DNA of 41,525 nucleotides from CAZGKW01 sp964526295 (GCA_964526295.1 CAZGKW010000039.1:1-41525); one strand, 5' to 3'; counted from the first letter of the stretch, positions 8,273 through 16,482 are shown. A program made the numbers and translations. The notes: generated by a model from the sequence alone, not told the origin.

Positions 8273-8918
8273 CGCGCATGTCCAGTCGCCTGGCGGCCCG
8301 GGCCGCCACGCGCTCGTCGTGCGTAATGAGGAGCACCGCCTGGTCCCCCTCGCGGTGGAGCGTCTCGATGAGGTCGAGGACCCGCTCGGACGCCTCGGAA
8401 TCGAGGTTCCCCGTCGGCTCATCCGCCAGGAGCAGCGTCGGCCGGGCGACGAGGGCCCGGGCAATCGCCACCCGCTGCTGCTCGCCGACGGAGAGCTGGT
8501 TCGGCTTTCGCCGCCGCTTCTCCGCCAAGGCCACCGCCGCCAGGAGCTCCCGGGCCCGGTCGCCGACCGGTTCGTGCCGGAGGCGAAGCGGCAGGGCGAC
8601 GTTGTCTTCCGCCGACAGCGTCGGCAGCAGGTTGAACCGTTGGAAGACGAAGCCCACGTGCCGGCGTCGCAGGCGCGTCCGCTGGCCTTCATCGGCCCGC
8701 CCGGCGTCGGTCCCGGCCAAGAAGACCGTCCCTTTGGTCGGTCTCGCCAGAAGGCCCGCGCAATAGAGGAGCGTGCTTTTGCCGCAGCCGCTCGGCCCCA
8801 TGACCGAGACGAACTCGCCGCGTCCGACCGCGACGTCGACGCCGCGAAGGGCTTCGGTGGCCACGCTGTCCGAGCGGTAGACCTTCGTGAGGCCACGGGT
8901 TTCCAGGATCGGTGCCAT
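8241..8918 (-). CDS. ABC transporter ATP-binding protein, LolD/MacB type
   Basis: A 225-residue ATPase with all motifs in order: Walker A GPSGCGKS (41-48), Q-loop FVFQRFNLLPT, signature LSVGEQQ (142-148, a variant of LSGGQ), Walker B LLLADEP (162-168), D-loop GNLD and H-loop H200. GFVFQRFNLLPTLSAEDNV and DEPTGNLDS are hallmarks of the LolD/MacB/FtsE group, which powers FtsX-type permeases that do mechanotransmission rather than classical import. Start ATG 8918 gives the usual MxPILETRGLTKVYRSD. No clear Shine-Dalgarno is seen. It lies 98 nt after the permease gene and overlaps the VTT gene. Confidence 0.93.
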   Translation of the reverse strand: MAPILETRGLTKVYRSDSVATEALRGVDVAVGRGEFVSVMGPSGCGKSTLLYCAGLLARPTKGTVFLAGTDAGRADEGQRTRLRRRHVGFVFQRFNLLPTLSAEDNVALPLRLRHEPVGDRARELLAAVALAEKRRRKPNQLSVGEQQRVAIARALVARPTLLLADEPTGNLDSEASERVLDLIETLHREGDQAVLLITHDERVAARAARRLDMRDGRIVATRDG

Positions 8919-9016
8919 GTCGCGTGTTTGGACGGTGCCGGGGCCCGCTCTATTCTCCGCCCTCATCGTCGGCGGTTCGCGGGCCCGTCCGACAGCCAAG
9001 CCTTCCGGGCCCGTCA

Positions 9017-10105
9017 TCACTCGTAGCGAAGGCTCTTCACCGGGTCCTGCCTCGCAGCCCGCAGGGCCGGATGGACAGCCCCGAGGAACGTCCCCACGGC
9101 CGCGAGGATCGCCGCGTAGGCGAACCGCTCCGCCGGAATACGGGCCGACCAGAGCGGTTGGAGGGCGAGAATGATCGCCCGGCTCGCCCACGTCAGGAGA
9201 AATCCGGCTGCGATCCCGCCCGCGCAGATCAGGCCCGCCTCCGCCATCACCACGCCGAACACCTGGGCCCGCGATGCCCCCAACCCCTTGAGGATCCCGA
9301 TTTCCCGCGTCCGTTCCAGCACCATCGTGTAGACCGTCAGGAGCACCACCAGGAAGCAGACGAACCCCGCCACCAGCACCACCGCCCCGATAATGAGGTC
9401 CATGTCGACGAAGCTGGCGGCCAGCACGTCGTAGTACTCGTCGAACGTGATGGGCCGCAGGCCGAGCCGCTCGACGGCGTCGCGGGCTGCGGCGACGCCG
9501 CCGGGCGAACCGAGCTTCACATAGAAGAAGGAGGCCCGAAGGCGGTCCTGGCCCAGGCACTCGCTGACCGTCTCGATGGGCATGAAGACCCGACCCGCGA
9601 CGCCCTCCGGGGCGACGCCGACGATCGTGAACCGCCGTCCGAATCGCTCGACCGCCTGTCCGACGTGGAAGTCGCCCGCCGCCCGGAGCCGGGCGTCGAT
9701 CAGTATCTCGCTCCCACCCTCCAGGGGCCGCCCCTCCAGGACACCGCCCTCGCCCCCGCGGAAGGCCGGCCAGTCCGACGGCCGGATGCCGTAGACGTTC
9801 TGTACCCGCCCCGCCAGCCTGAGCGGCCAGCGGAGCACCGGGATGGCCCGTTCCACGCCGGGAACCTCCCTCAGGCGGGCCTCGACCGTCTCGGCCGGCA
9901 GGCCGCCGCTCAGGACCACCTGGTCCGACGCCGGCCAGACCATCAGGTGGGCGTCGACGTTGACCGTCCGTTCGGCGATCTCGCCGAGTATGGTCGTCAG
10001 GCCGACCAGGACCAGGTACAGGGCGACGCCGACGCCGATGGCCAGCATGCTGATGGCGGTACGGACCTTGCGGGCGAGGATGTTCGCCACCGGCAGTCGG
10101 GCCAC
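9017..10105 (-). CDS. FtsX/MacB/LolC-type ABC transporter permease
   Basis: A 362-residue permease with the FtsX-family topology: one N-terminal TM (about residues 17-40), a periplasmic domain of roughly 190 residues, and three C-terminal TMs (about 235-262, 283-315, 325-350). TMVLERTREIGILKGLGASRAQVF is the conserved cytoplasmic coupling segment, and DPVKSLRYE is a family-typical C-terminus. GTG 10105 begins VARLPVANILARKVRT, with an AAAAGGGA element upstream. It is the first gene of the operon with the ATPase, VTT and LolA-like genes. A single permease implies a homodimer, as in MacB, rather than LolC/LolE. Confidence 0.93.
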   Translation of the reverse strand: MARLPVANILARKVRTAISMLAIGVGVALYLVLVGLTTILGEIAERTVNVDAHLMVWPASDQVVLSGGLPAETVEARLREVPGVERAIPVLRWPLRLAGRVQNVYGIRPSDWPAFRGGEGGVLEGRPLEGGSEILIDARLRAAGDFHVGQAVERFGRRFTIVGVAPEGVAGRVFMPIETVSECLGQDRLRASFFYVKLGSPGGVAAARDAVERLGLRPITFDEYYDVLAASFVDMDLIIGAVVLVAGFVCFLVVLLTVYTMVLERTREIGILKGLGASRAQVFGVVMAEAGLICAGGIAAGFLLTWASRAIILALQPLWSARIPAERFAYAAILAAVGTFLGAVHPALRAARQDPVKSLRYE

Positions 10106-10137
10106 AGGGAGTCCCTTTTCGGCAGGACGGCGGGCCG

Positions 10138-10166
10138 ATTATAGGTCGGCCGGGCGCGCCCGGCAA
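10138..10166 (-). promoter_or_regulatory. Sigma70-type promoter for the permease/ATPase/VTT/LolA-like operon
   Basis: On the minus strand there is a -35 TTGCCG (10161-10166), a 17-bp spacer and a perfect -10 TATAAT (10138-10143), placing the start of transcription near 10131, about 25 nt before GTG 10105. Read by eye; the match is strong. Confidence 0.65.
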
Positions 10167-10186
10167 GCGTAGCACCGAACGGGCGC

Positions 10187-10765
10187 TCAGGCGCCGTCGA
10201 GGAGACGGTCGACCGTCTCCAGGTCGCCCGCCCGCCAGGTGGCCTCCCGGGCCCACGGCGGGGCGGGGTCGGCCACGAGGGCGACGGTCCGCACGCCCGC
10301 GGCGGCACCCGCCTCCACGTCGTAGCGGAAGTCGCCCACCAGGACCGTCTCGCGGGGCCCCGCGCCGCAGGCCTCCATCAGGTGGTGGACGCCGTCCGGG
10401 CTCGGCTTGGGGGTCATGTCCTCGCGGGTGACGGCGGCGTCGAAGGCCAGACCGTGCCGCTCACAGGCCCGGCGGAGGCTGTTGCGGCTGTTCCGCGTCA
10501 GGACGGCGACCTTCGTGCCCCGGCGGCGAAGCTGCTCGATAAGGGCCGCCGCCCCCGGCATGGGGCGGGAGCTTTCGGCCGCCCGGGTCTCGTGCTCGGC
10601 CACGATACGTTCGGCCCGCGCCCGGCCGGCCTCGTCCAGCTCGGCCATGCCCTCCAGGAGGGTGATGCCATCCGGCAGGCCGATCTCCCGGCGCATGGCG
10701 TCGAAGTCGAGCTGCGGCTCGAGCAGCGTCCCGTCGAGGTCGAAGATCACCAGCTTCAGGGCCAT
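10187..10765 (-). CDS. HAD-superfamily hydrolase (phosphoglycolate phosphatase-like)
   Basis: A 192-residue HAD phosphatase. Motif I is FDLDGTLL (nucleophile D9, acid D11), motif II is VAVLTRNS, the motif III lysine lies in MTPKPSPDG, and motif IV is VGDFRYDVEAG. The helical cap between motifs I and II (about residues 18-80) marks subfamily IA, which includes phosphoglycolate phosphatases and pyrophosphatases. The substrate cannot be told from sequence. It is a single gene transcribed away from lpxD, and its ATG lies only a few bases from the predicted transcription start. Confidence 0.88.
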   Translation of the reverse strand: MALKLVIFDLDGTLLEPQLDFDAMRREIGLPDGITLLEGMAELDEAGRARAERIVAEHETRAAESSRPMPGAAALIEQLRRRGTKVAVLTRNSRNSLRRACERHGLAFDAAVTREDMTPKPSPDGVHHLMEACGAGPRETVLVGDFRYDVEAGAAAGVRTVALVADPAPPWAREATWRAGDLETVDRLLDGA

Positions 10766-10774
10766 CGTGCGGCT

Positions 10775-10803
10775 ATGATGGCACGGGCGGGGCCTTGAGT
10801 CAA
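10775..10803 (-). promoter_or_regulatory. Sigma70-type promoter for the HAD gene
   Basis: Minus strand: -35 TTGACT (10798-10803), 17-bp spacer, -10 CATCAT (10775-10780). The predicted start is near 10768, about 3 nt before ATG 10765, so the transcript may be leaderless or nearly so. Confidence 0.5.
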
Positions 10804-10816
10804 ACCCGTCGGCGGG

Positions 10817-10844
10817 TTGCTTTCCGGTGGCAGGCGGCTATAAT
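10817..10844 (+). promoter_or_regulatory. Sigma70-type promoter for the lpxD operon
   Basis: TTGCTT (10817-10822), a 16-bp spacer and a perfect TATAAT (10839-10844). Transcription would begin near 10851, which rules out the ATG at 10827 as the lpxD start. It lies back-to-back with the HAD promoter. Confidence 0.65.
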
Positions 10845-10934
10845 CGCGGCCTGCCTTTGGGGTGGACGGTGTGGCTTACTCCCCCGGAAGGGACGTATAG
10901 GCCGTCGCGGCCGACCGCGGGATGGGGGAAATCA

Positions 10935-11978
10935 TTGCTCAGGACGGTGGGAGAGCTCGCGCAGGAGGTCGGCGGGCGCGTCGAGGGCGACCCGGCGCGT
11001 CGTGTCGGCGGCGTCGCCGGCCTCGACGAGGCTGAAACGGGCGACGTTTCGTTCGTCACCGAGGCGTCCGGCGACTCCCCGGATGAGTCCAAGGCCGGGT
11101 GCCTCGTCGTGCCGGCGGACTGGTCCGGCCAGGCCCGCGAGGGGCAGGCGTTGATCCGCGTGGCCGATCCGAACCGGGCGATCTCGCGGATCGCGGAGGT
11201 CCTGCTGCCGCCGCCGCCGGCGCCTGCGCCTGGCGTCCACCCTCGGGCAGTGGTGGCCCCGTCGGCCGTCCTCGGGGCCGACGTCCAGGTGGGACCGTGT
11301 GCCGTCGTCGGCGAGGGCGTGTGGTTGGGCGACCGGACACGGGTCCGGGCGGGTGTGGTCGTCGAGGCGGAAGCGGTCGTGGGGGCCGATTGTGACCTCC
11401 ACGCGGGCGTCGTCGTCCGCGAACGCGTCCGCATCGGGAGCCGCGTCGTCATCCACGCCGGGTCCGTGATCGGCAGCGACGGGTTCGGGTACCTCTCGGG
11501 CAAGTCGGGTCCTGAGAAGATCCCCCAGCTCGGCACGGTGGAGATCGGCGACGACGCCGAGCTGGGGGCGTGCGTGACGGTTGACCGGGCCCGGTTTGGC
11601 GTCACTCGGATCGGCGCGCGGGTTAAGATCGACAACCTCGTTCAGATTGCGCATAATGTCACAATCGGGGAGGGCTCGATCCTGGTCAGCCAGGTCGGGG
11701 TGGCCGGGAGCACGAAGATCGGCCGCGGCTGCGTCATCGCCGGCCGGGCCGCCATCGACGGTCACCTCGTCATCGGCGACGGGGCCCGCGTCGGGGGCAT
11801 GGCCGGCGTCACCAAGGACGTGCCGCCCGGCACCGACGTGAGCGGGTTCCCCGCGATCCCACACAGTAACGAGCTGCGGCGGCAGGCGGCCCTCAGGCGG
11901 ATCGGCGAGGTCCTGGAGCGGCTCGACGCCGTCGAGCGGCGCCTGGCTCAGCTCGACGAGGGCAGGGGCGACGGGTGA
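10935..11978 (+). CDS. lpxD: UDP-3-O-acylglucosamine N-acyltransferase
   Basis: LpxD adds the second (N-linked) hydroxyacyl chain in lipid A synthesis. The protein has an N-terminal uridine-binding domain and a left-handed beta-helix of hexapeptide repeats (IGSRVVIHAGSVIGSDGFGY...IGEGSILVSQVGVAGSTKIGRG). The catalytic histidine lies in IDNLVQIAHNV; with the start at TTG 10935 it is H240, close to H239 of the E. coli enzyme. TTG 10935 is chosen because the promoter -10 lies downstream of ATG 10827 and GGGGGA (10924-10929) precedes it; GTG 10947 is an alternative. The 347-residue length fits the family. It overlaps lpxC-fabZ by four bases. Confidence 0.93.
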   Translation: MLRTVGELAQEVGGRVEGDPARRVGGVAGLDEAETGDVSFVTEASGDSPDESKAGCLVVPADWSGQAREGQALIRVADPNRAISRIAEVLLPPPPAPAPGVHPRAVVAPSAVLGADVQVGPCAVVGEGVWLGDRTRVRAGVVVEAEAVVGADCDLHAGVVVRERVRIGSRVVIHAGSVIGSDGFGYLSGKSGPEKIPQLGTVEIGDDAELGACVTVDRARFGVTRIGARVKIDNLVQIAHNVTIGEGSILVSQVGVAGSTKIGRGCVIAGRAAIDGHLVIGDGARVGGMAGVTKDVPPGTDVSGFPAIPHSNELRRQAALRRIGEVLERLDAVERRLAQLDEGRGDG

Positions 11979-13291
11979 TTAGGCGGCAGCGGACCATCAA
12001 GCGGGAGGCCGAGATCGAGGGCCGGGGCCTGTTCACCGGCCAGGCGGTCAAGCTCCGCCTCAAGCCCGCCTCGCCGGGGACCGGCCTTGTCTTCCGTCGT
12101 ACCGACGTCGACTCCGATACCCAGGTCCCCGCGACGATCCAGACGGTCACGAAGCGGTTCCAGCGGACGGCGGTGGCCAGCAGCGACGTGTCGATCGAGA
12201 CGGCCGAGCACCTGCTGGCCGCCCTGGCCGGCATGCACATCGACAACGTCGAGGTGGAGCTCGACGCCCCGGAGCTGCCCGGCTGCGACGGGTCGGCCGC
12301 CGACTACGTCCGGCTTCTGGAGCAGGCCGGCATCGCCGAGCAGGACGCCGAACGGCCCATCCTGACGATCGTTGAGCCGGTGACGGTCCAGGCCACGGGG
12401 TCGGTCATCGCGGCCCTGCCGGGCCCCGAGGACGAGCTGACCATCACGTACCACCTGGACTACGGCGACAGCTCGGTCGTGCCGCCCCAGGTATTCCACG
12501 TCCGCCTGAACCCCGACACGTTCGTCCAGGAGCTGGCGGCGAGCCGGACGTTCATCTTCGAGGACGACGTGGAGCAACTCCGCCGGCGGGGGTACGGTCC
12601 CGCGGCCACCTACGAGGACCTGCTCGTGTTCGGCCGCGACGGGCCCATCAACAACACGCTGCGGTTCCCGGACGAGCCGGCCCGTCACAAGGTGCTGGAC
12701 CTGGTGGGCGACCTGTTCCTGATGAACTGCGACGTGCGGGGCCGCATCGTCGCCATGCAGAGCGGCCACACCCTGAACCACCGGCTGATCCGTCGGTTGC
12801 TCCAGCAGGCGGCCCGGTCGAGTGACGCCGGCGTCCGGGCGGTCACCGCCCCGGCCATGGATATCGGCCAGATCATGGGCGTCCTGCCTCACCGGTACCC
12901 GTTCCTCCTCGTGGACCGGGTCATCGAGCTGGAGGAAGGCGTCCGGGCCGTCGGCATCAAGAACGTCACGTTCAACGAACACTTCTTCCAGGGGCACTAC
13001 CCCGGCACGCCGATCATGCCCGGCGTGCTGATCGTCGAGGCGATGGCCCAGCTCGCCGGGGTGCTCCTGCTGAAGCAGCTCGAAGTGGGGAACCTGGTGG
13101 CGGAGCTGATCAGCATGGACCGGGTCAAGCTCCGCAAGGGGGTGCATCCGGGGGACCAGTTGCGGCTCGAGGCGGAGGTCGTCCGGGCCCAGCCCCGCCG
13201 GGCCGAAGTGCGAACCCGCGCCTGGGTCGGCGACAAGGTTGCCGCCGAGGCCAAGATCCGCTTCATGCTCGTCCCAGCGGACCAGGAGTGA
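11975..13291 (+). CDS. lpxC-fabZ: Bifunctional UDP-3-O-acyl-N-acetylglucosamine deacetylase / 3-hydroxyacyl-ACP dehydratase
   Basis: A natural fusion of LpxC (residues 1 to about 285), the committed zinc deacetylase of lipid A synthesis, and FabZ (about 295-438), a fatty-acid dehydratase. The LpxC zinc ligands H79, H238 and D242 and catalytic residues E78, D246 and H265 all lie in the expected motifs (TAEHLLAAL, RHKVLDLVGD, SGHTLNH). The FabZ catalytic pair is H306 in LPHRYPFLLVDRV and E355 in PGVLIVEAMAQLAG. The start is GTG 11975, overlapping the lpxD stop (GTGA). Such fusions are known in Bacteroidetes and PVC bacteria. Joining them may balance hydroxyacyl-ACP use between lipid A and phospholipids. 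Confidence 0.96.
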   Translation: MIRRQRTIKREAEIEGRGLFTGQAVKLRLKPASPGTGLVFRRTDVDSDTQVPATIQTVTKRFQRTAVASSDVSIETAEHLLAALAGMHIDNVEVELDAPELPGCDGSAADYVRLLEQAGIAEQDAERPILTIVEPVTVQATGSVIAALPGPEDELTITYHLDYGDSSVVPPQVFHVRLNPDTFVQELAASRTFIFEDDVEQLRRRGYGPAATYEDLLVFGRDGPINNTLRFPDEPARHKVLDLVGDLFLMNCDVRGRIVAMQSGHTLNHRLIRRLLQQAARSSDAGVRAVTAPAMDIGQIMGVLPHRYPFLLVDRVIELEEGVRAVGIKNVTFNEHFFQGHYPGTPIMPGVLIVEAMAQLAGVLLLKQLEVGNLVAELISMDRVKLRKGVHPGDQLRLEAEVVRAQPRRAEVRTRAWVGDKVAAEAKIRFMLVPADQE

Positions 13292-13301
13292 ACAAGCTTC
13301 C

Positions 13302-14111
13302 ATGCCGATCCACGAGCTAGCCGTTGTCGATCCCAAGGCCGACCTGGCCGACGACGTCGAGGTCGGGCCGTTCTGCGCCATTGGGCCGGAGGTCGCCCTC
13401 GGTTCCGGCACCGTGCTCCACCCGAGCGTCACGGTCCTGGGCCGCACGCGAATCGGCCGGGGGAACGAGGTCTTCCCCGGCGTCTGCATCGGCACGCCGC
13501 CCCAGGACCTCAGCTACCGGGGCGAGCCGACGGGCGTCGACATCGGGGACGACAACATCATCCGCGAAGGCGTGACCATCCACCGCGCGTCGAACAAGGA
13601 GGACGGCCTGACGCGGATCGGCAGCGGGTGCTACCTCATGGCCTGCAGCCACGTGGCCCACGACTGCCACCTCGGCGACCGCATCATCTTCGGCAACAAC
13701 GTCCTGATCGGCGGACACGTCCACATCGGCGACGGGGCCAACCTCAACGGCGCCGCCGCCGTCCATCCGTTCACCACCGTCGGCCGTCTGGCCTACGTCG
13801 GGGGCCTGACCCGGATCGTCCAGGACGTCCCCCCCTACATGATCGTGGAGGGGCACCCCAGCCGCGTCCGCGGCGTCAACACCATCGGCTTGAAGCGGTG
13901 GGGCGTCTCCGACGAGGTGGCCGAGTCCATCGCCCGGGCCTACCGCCGCATCTACCGCTACGGCCGCATCCGGGCCGAGATCCTCGAAGAGATGGACAGC
14001 GAGGACGGGTGGCCCGAAGAGGTCCGGTACCTGTGCGACTTCCTCCGCCAGAGCGGTCAGGGGCGCCACGGCCGGTACCGCGAGGTCCTCTTGAAAGAGC
14101 CGCCTGCCTGA
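13302..14111 (+). CDS. lpxA: Acyl-ACP--UDP-N-acetylglucosamine O-acyltransferase
   Basis: LpxA performs the first acylation of lipid A synthesis. The 269-residue product shows hexapeptide repeats and the catalytic segment SHVAHDCHLGD with H120 (E. coli H125). The helical C-terminus (NTIGLKRWGVSDEVAESIARAYRRIYR) is family-typical. At the hydrocarbon-ruler position, G168 corresponds to E. coli G173, a residue linked to long acyl chains; at E. coli Q161 there is P156 (VHPF). ATG 13302 follows the lpxC-fabZ stop by 10 nt. The next gene starts one base after the stop, suggesting a functional link. Confidence 0.96.
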   Translation: MPIHELAVVDPKADLADDVEVGPFCAIGPEVALGSGTVLHPSVTVLGRTRIGRGNEVFPGVCIGTPPQDLSYRGEPTGVDIGDDNIIREGVTIHRASNKEDGLTRIGSGCYLMACSHVAHDCHLGDRIIFGNNVLIGGHVHIGDGANLNGAAAVHPFTTVGRLAYVGGLTRIVQDVPPYMIVEGHPSRVRGVNTIGLKRWGVSDEVAESIARAYRRIYRYGRIRAEILEEMDSEDGWPEEVRYLCDFLRQSGQGRHGRYREVLLKEPPA

Positions 14112-14112
14112 G

Positions 14113-15021
14113 ATGCCCGACCGACTCAAAATCGTCCTGATCGGCGCCGGTCACATGGGCCGATACCACGCCCGGGCCCTCGCCGAGCGCGACGACGTCG
14201 AGTTGGTCACTGTCTGCGACGTCGACCGGCGGCGGGCCCTGGAGGCGGCCGGCCCGGCCGATGCCGGCGTCGAAACGGACGTGGCGCGCCTGGCCGGGCC
14301 GTTCGACGCCGCCGTGGTGGCGTGCGACACGTCGGCCCACGGGGCCGTGGCCGTGCCGCTGCTGGAGCGAGGCGTGGCCTTGCTGGTCGAGAAGCCGCTG
14401 GCGGCGACGTCGCGGAAGGCCCGGTTGATCGTCGAGGCGGCCGCCCGCGGCGGGGCCGTCTGCCACACCGGGCACATCGTCCGGTTCACCCCCGTGACCC
14501 GGGCGCTGAAGGGCCGCCGGCCGACGCCGGAGCGGATCGAAGCCGTCTGGCGGAGCCCGTTCACCGGACGCAGCACGGACGTCAGCGTGGTGCTCGACCT
14601 GATGGTTCACGCCATCGACTTGGCCCTGGCGTGGACCGGCGAGGTGCCCGAAACGGTCGAGGCCCGGGGCGAGACCGTTCAGGGCCCGTATCCGGATGTG
14701 GCCGAGGCCGAGCTGCGGTTCCCCGGCGGGTGCGTCGCGCACCTGGTGGCCAGCCGCGTCAGCGAGGGCCGGGAGCGACGGATTCATCTCACCGGTGGCG
14801 GGACGGACGCCGAGCTCGACTACGTGGCCGGGGCCGCCCGGTGGGACGGCGAGCCGCTCCCTGTCGAGACGCAGGCCGATGCGCTCAGGACGCAGCTTGA
14901 GGCGTTCCTGGCGGCCGTCCGTGGGGAGGTGAGCGACGGGGTGTCGGCCGAGGAGGGGTCCCGGGCCGTCGAGGTGGCCGGGCGGATCGAGGCGTGCGTT
15001 GCCGGGGGCGGAAGGGGATAG
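14113..15021 (+). CDS. Gfo/Idh/MocA-family oxidoreductase (possible GnnA-like UDP-GlcNAc 3-dehydrogenase)
   Basis: A 302-residue NAD(P)-dependent oxidoreductase. The Rossmann motif GAGHMG is at 11-16, the catalytic lysine is K94 in EKPLA, and the C-terminal domain carries DLMVHAIDL with H166 and D169. It starts one base after lpxA. In Acidithiobacillus and Leptospira an enzyme of this family, GnnA, oxidises UDP-GlcNAc at C3 so that GnnB can aminate it and LpxA can form amide-linked lipid A. The position makes a GnnA role plausible, but no GnnB-type aminotransferase lies in this window. Other sugar dehydrogenase roles are possible, so the substrate is inference. Confidence 0.85.
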   Translation: MPDRLKIVLIGAGHMGRYHARALAERDDVELVTVCDVDRRRALEAAGPADAGVETDVARLAGPFDAAVVACDTSAHGAVAVPLLERGVALLVEKPLAATSRKARLIVEAAARGGAVCHTGHIVRFTPVTRALKGRRPTPERIEAVWRSPFTGRSTDVSVVLDLMVHAIDLALAWTGEVPETVEARGETVQGPYPDVAEAELRFPGGCVAHLVASRVSEGRERRIHLTGGGTDAELDYVAGAARWDGEPLPVETQADALRTQLEAFLAAVRGEVSDGVSAEEGSRAVEVAGRIEACVAGGGRG

Positions 15022-15025
15022 CGTG

Positions 15026-15056
15026 TTGACACCGCGGCCCCGGAATCGCATAGAAT
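15026..15056 (+). promoter_or_regulatory. Sigma70-type promoter for the SPASM-like radical SAM gene
   Basis: A perfect -35 TTGACA (15026-15031), a long 19-bp spacer and -10 TAGAAT (15051-15056). Because the -10 overlaps the in-frame ATG at 15055, that ATG cannot be the start from this promoter. The spacer is longer than ideal. Confidence 0.5.
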
Positions 15057-15099
15057 GGGTAATGCTTCCGATGGGGCAAGCTCGGTGACGGGAGGGCCG

Positions 15100-16482
15100 A
15101 TGGGCCGTCTGGCGGATCGCGTCGCACGCCGAGTCCTGTTCGGGAAGCTCCGCGTCAAGACGACCGAGGACGCCCAGGGGGCGTGCCACACCCACGTGAC
15201 GGGCCCCTTGGGGATGCGGCTGCTCGAGATCCGCACGTGGCGGACGCCCGACAAGAAGATCGCCTGCGAGGTCAGCGGCCCGTTCAAGGCCCATTTCGCC
15301 GACAAGGTCGACGCCTTCCTTCAGGTCGTCAACCGGGCCAAGGTGATCGCCGAGAAAGACGGCAAGAACGTCTACAACCTGTACAACCCGCCGCTGCCGA
15401 GCCCGGCGGGCCTCAGGCCCTTCGAGCGGAAGCTGCGGACCATGGCCGAGGGGATCGTCTTCCCGGCGACGAGCACGTTATCGGTCACCCCGCGGTGTCC
15501 GTGCCGGTGCGTCCACTGTTCGGCCGACCGCTTCGTGACGGAGGACCGGCCGGAGCTGACGACCGAGGAGCTCAAGAGCGTCATCGACCAGGCCCTGGAT
15601 CTGGGCGTATGCACGATGGTCTTCACGGGCGGGGAGCCGATGGTCCGCCAGGACCTGCCCGAGCTGATCGCCCACACCGACAAGACCCGGGCCGCCGTCA
15701 TGATTTTCACGAGCGGCGTGCTTCTGACGGAGCGGAACGCGAAGCAGCTGGCCGAGGCGGGTCTGGCGAGCCTCAACGTCTCGATCGACTCGCTCGACCC
15801 GGCTGAGCACGACCGCCTGCGGCGGATGCCCGGGGCGTTCAAGCGGGCCATGGACGGCGCCCGCCGGGCCCGCGACCACGGCATCCTGACGGGCATCTCC
15901 ACCTACGCCACACACGAGAATGTTCGTTCGGGGCGGCTCCTGGAGCTGGTCGGGCTGGCCCGCGAGGAGGGGTTCTACGAGATCACGGTCTTCGATTGCG
16001 TGCCGACCGGGAAGTTCCTGTCGCGGCCGGACCTGCGCCTGGGCCGGAAGGACATCAAGCGGGTCCGGCAGATGGCCGACGAGGTGAACGCCCGCGACGA
16101 GGCGTTCAGCGTGGTGGCCCAGTCGAAGGCCAACGCGTACGACGGCGGGGGGTGCTTCGGGGCGTTCAGTCAGTTCTACATGACCTGCTTCGGCGATATT
16201 AACCCGTGCGACTTCAACCCCGTCACGTTCGGCAACGTCCGCCGCGAGCCGCTCGAGGCGATCTGGCGGCGAATGGTGACCCATCCGGAGTACGCCCCGC
16301 ACCGCCACTGCTGCCGCATGCAGGCCGAGCGGTACCGCCGGCTCTACATCGACCCCGTCACCGACGAGGAGCGGCTGCCGGTGCCGATCGAGCGGCTGCC
16401 CGGTGACGGCACGCTCCTGCCCCCCGACACGGTGAACGTGCCGACGGGGGCCGTGACGGTGGAGGTGGGGGAGAGCGAGTAG
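15100..16482 (+). CDS. Radical SAM protein with SPASM-like C-terminal cysteine cluster
   Basis: A 460-residue radical SAM enzyme of unknown substrate. Residues 1-120 form an unrecognised N-terminal region with YNLYNPPLPSPAGLRPFER. The SAM cluster motif is C133, C137, C140 (CxxxCxxC), followed by TGGEPM (177-181) and NVSIDSLD. The C-terminus has C352, C363 and C370 in GGGCFGAF...CFGDINPC followed by FGNVRREPLEAIWRRM and C404/C405, a layout like SPASM/twitch auxiliary-cluster domains. ATG 15100 is favoured, with GGAGG at 15091-15095; GTG 15085 is an alternative. It has its own promoter and lies alone between the lpx genes and a convergent lipoprotein gene. Sulfatase maturase or peptide-modifying roles are possible but unsupported. 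Confidence 0.85.
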   Translation: MGRLADRVARRVLFGKLRVKTTEDAQGACHTHVTGPLGMRLLEIRTWRTPDKKIACEVSGPFKAHFADKVDAFLQVVNRAKVIAEKDGKNVYNLYNPPLPSPAGLRPFERKLRTMAEGIVFPATSTLSVTPRCPCRCVHCSADRFVTEDRPELTTEELKSVIDQALDLGVCTMVFTGGEPMVRQDLPELIAHTDKTRAAVMIFTSGVLLTERNAKQLAEAGLASLNVSIDSLDPAEHDRLRRMPGAFKRAMDGARRARDHGILTGISTYATHENVRSGRLLELVGLAREEGFYEITVFDCVPTGKFLSRPDLRLGRKDIKRVRQMADEVNARDEAFSVVAQSKANAYDGGGCFGAFSQFYMTCFGDINPCDFNPVTFGNVRREPLEAIWRRMVTHPEYAPHRHCCRMQAERYRRLYIDPVTDEERLPVPIERLPGDGTLLPPDTVNVPTGAVTVEVGESE

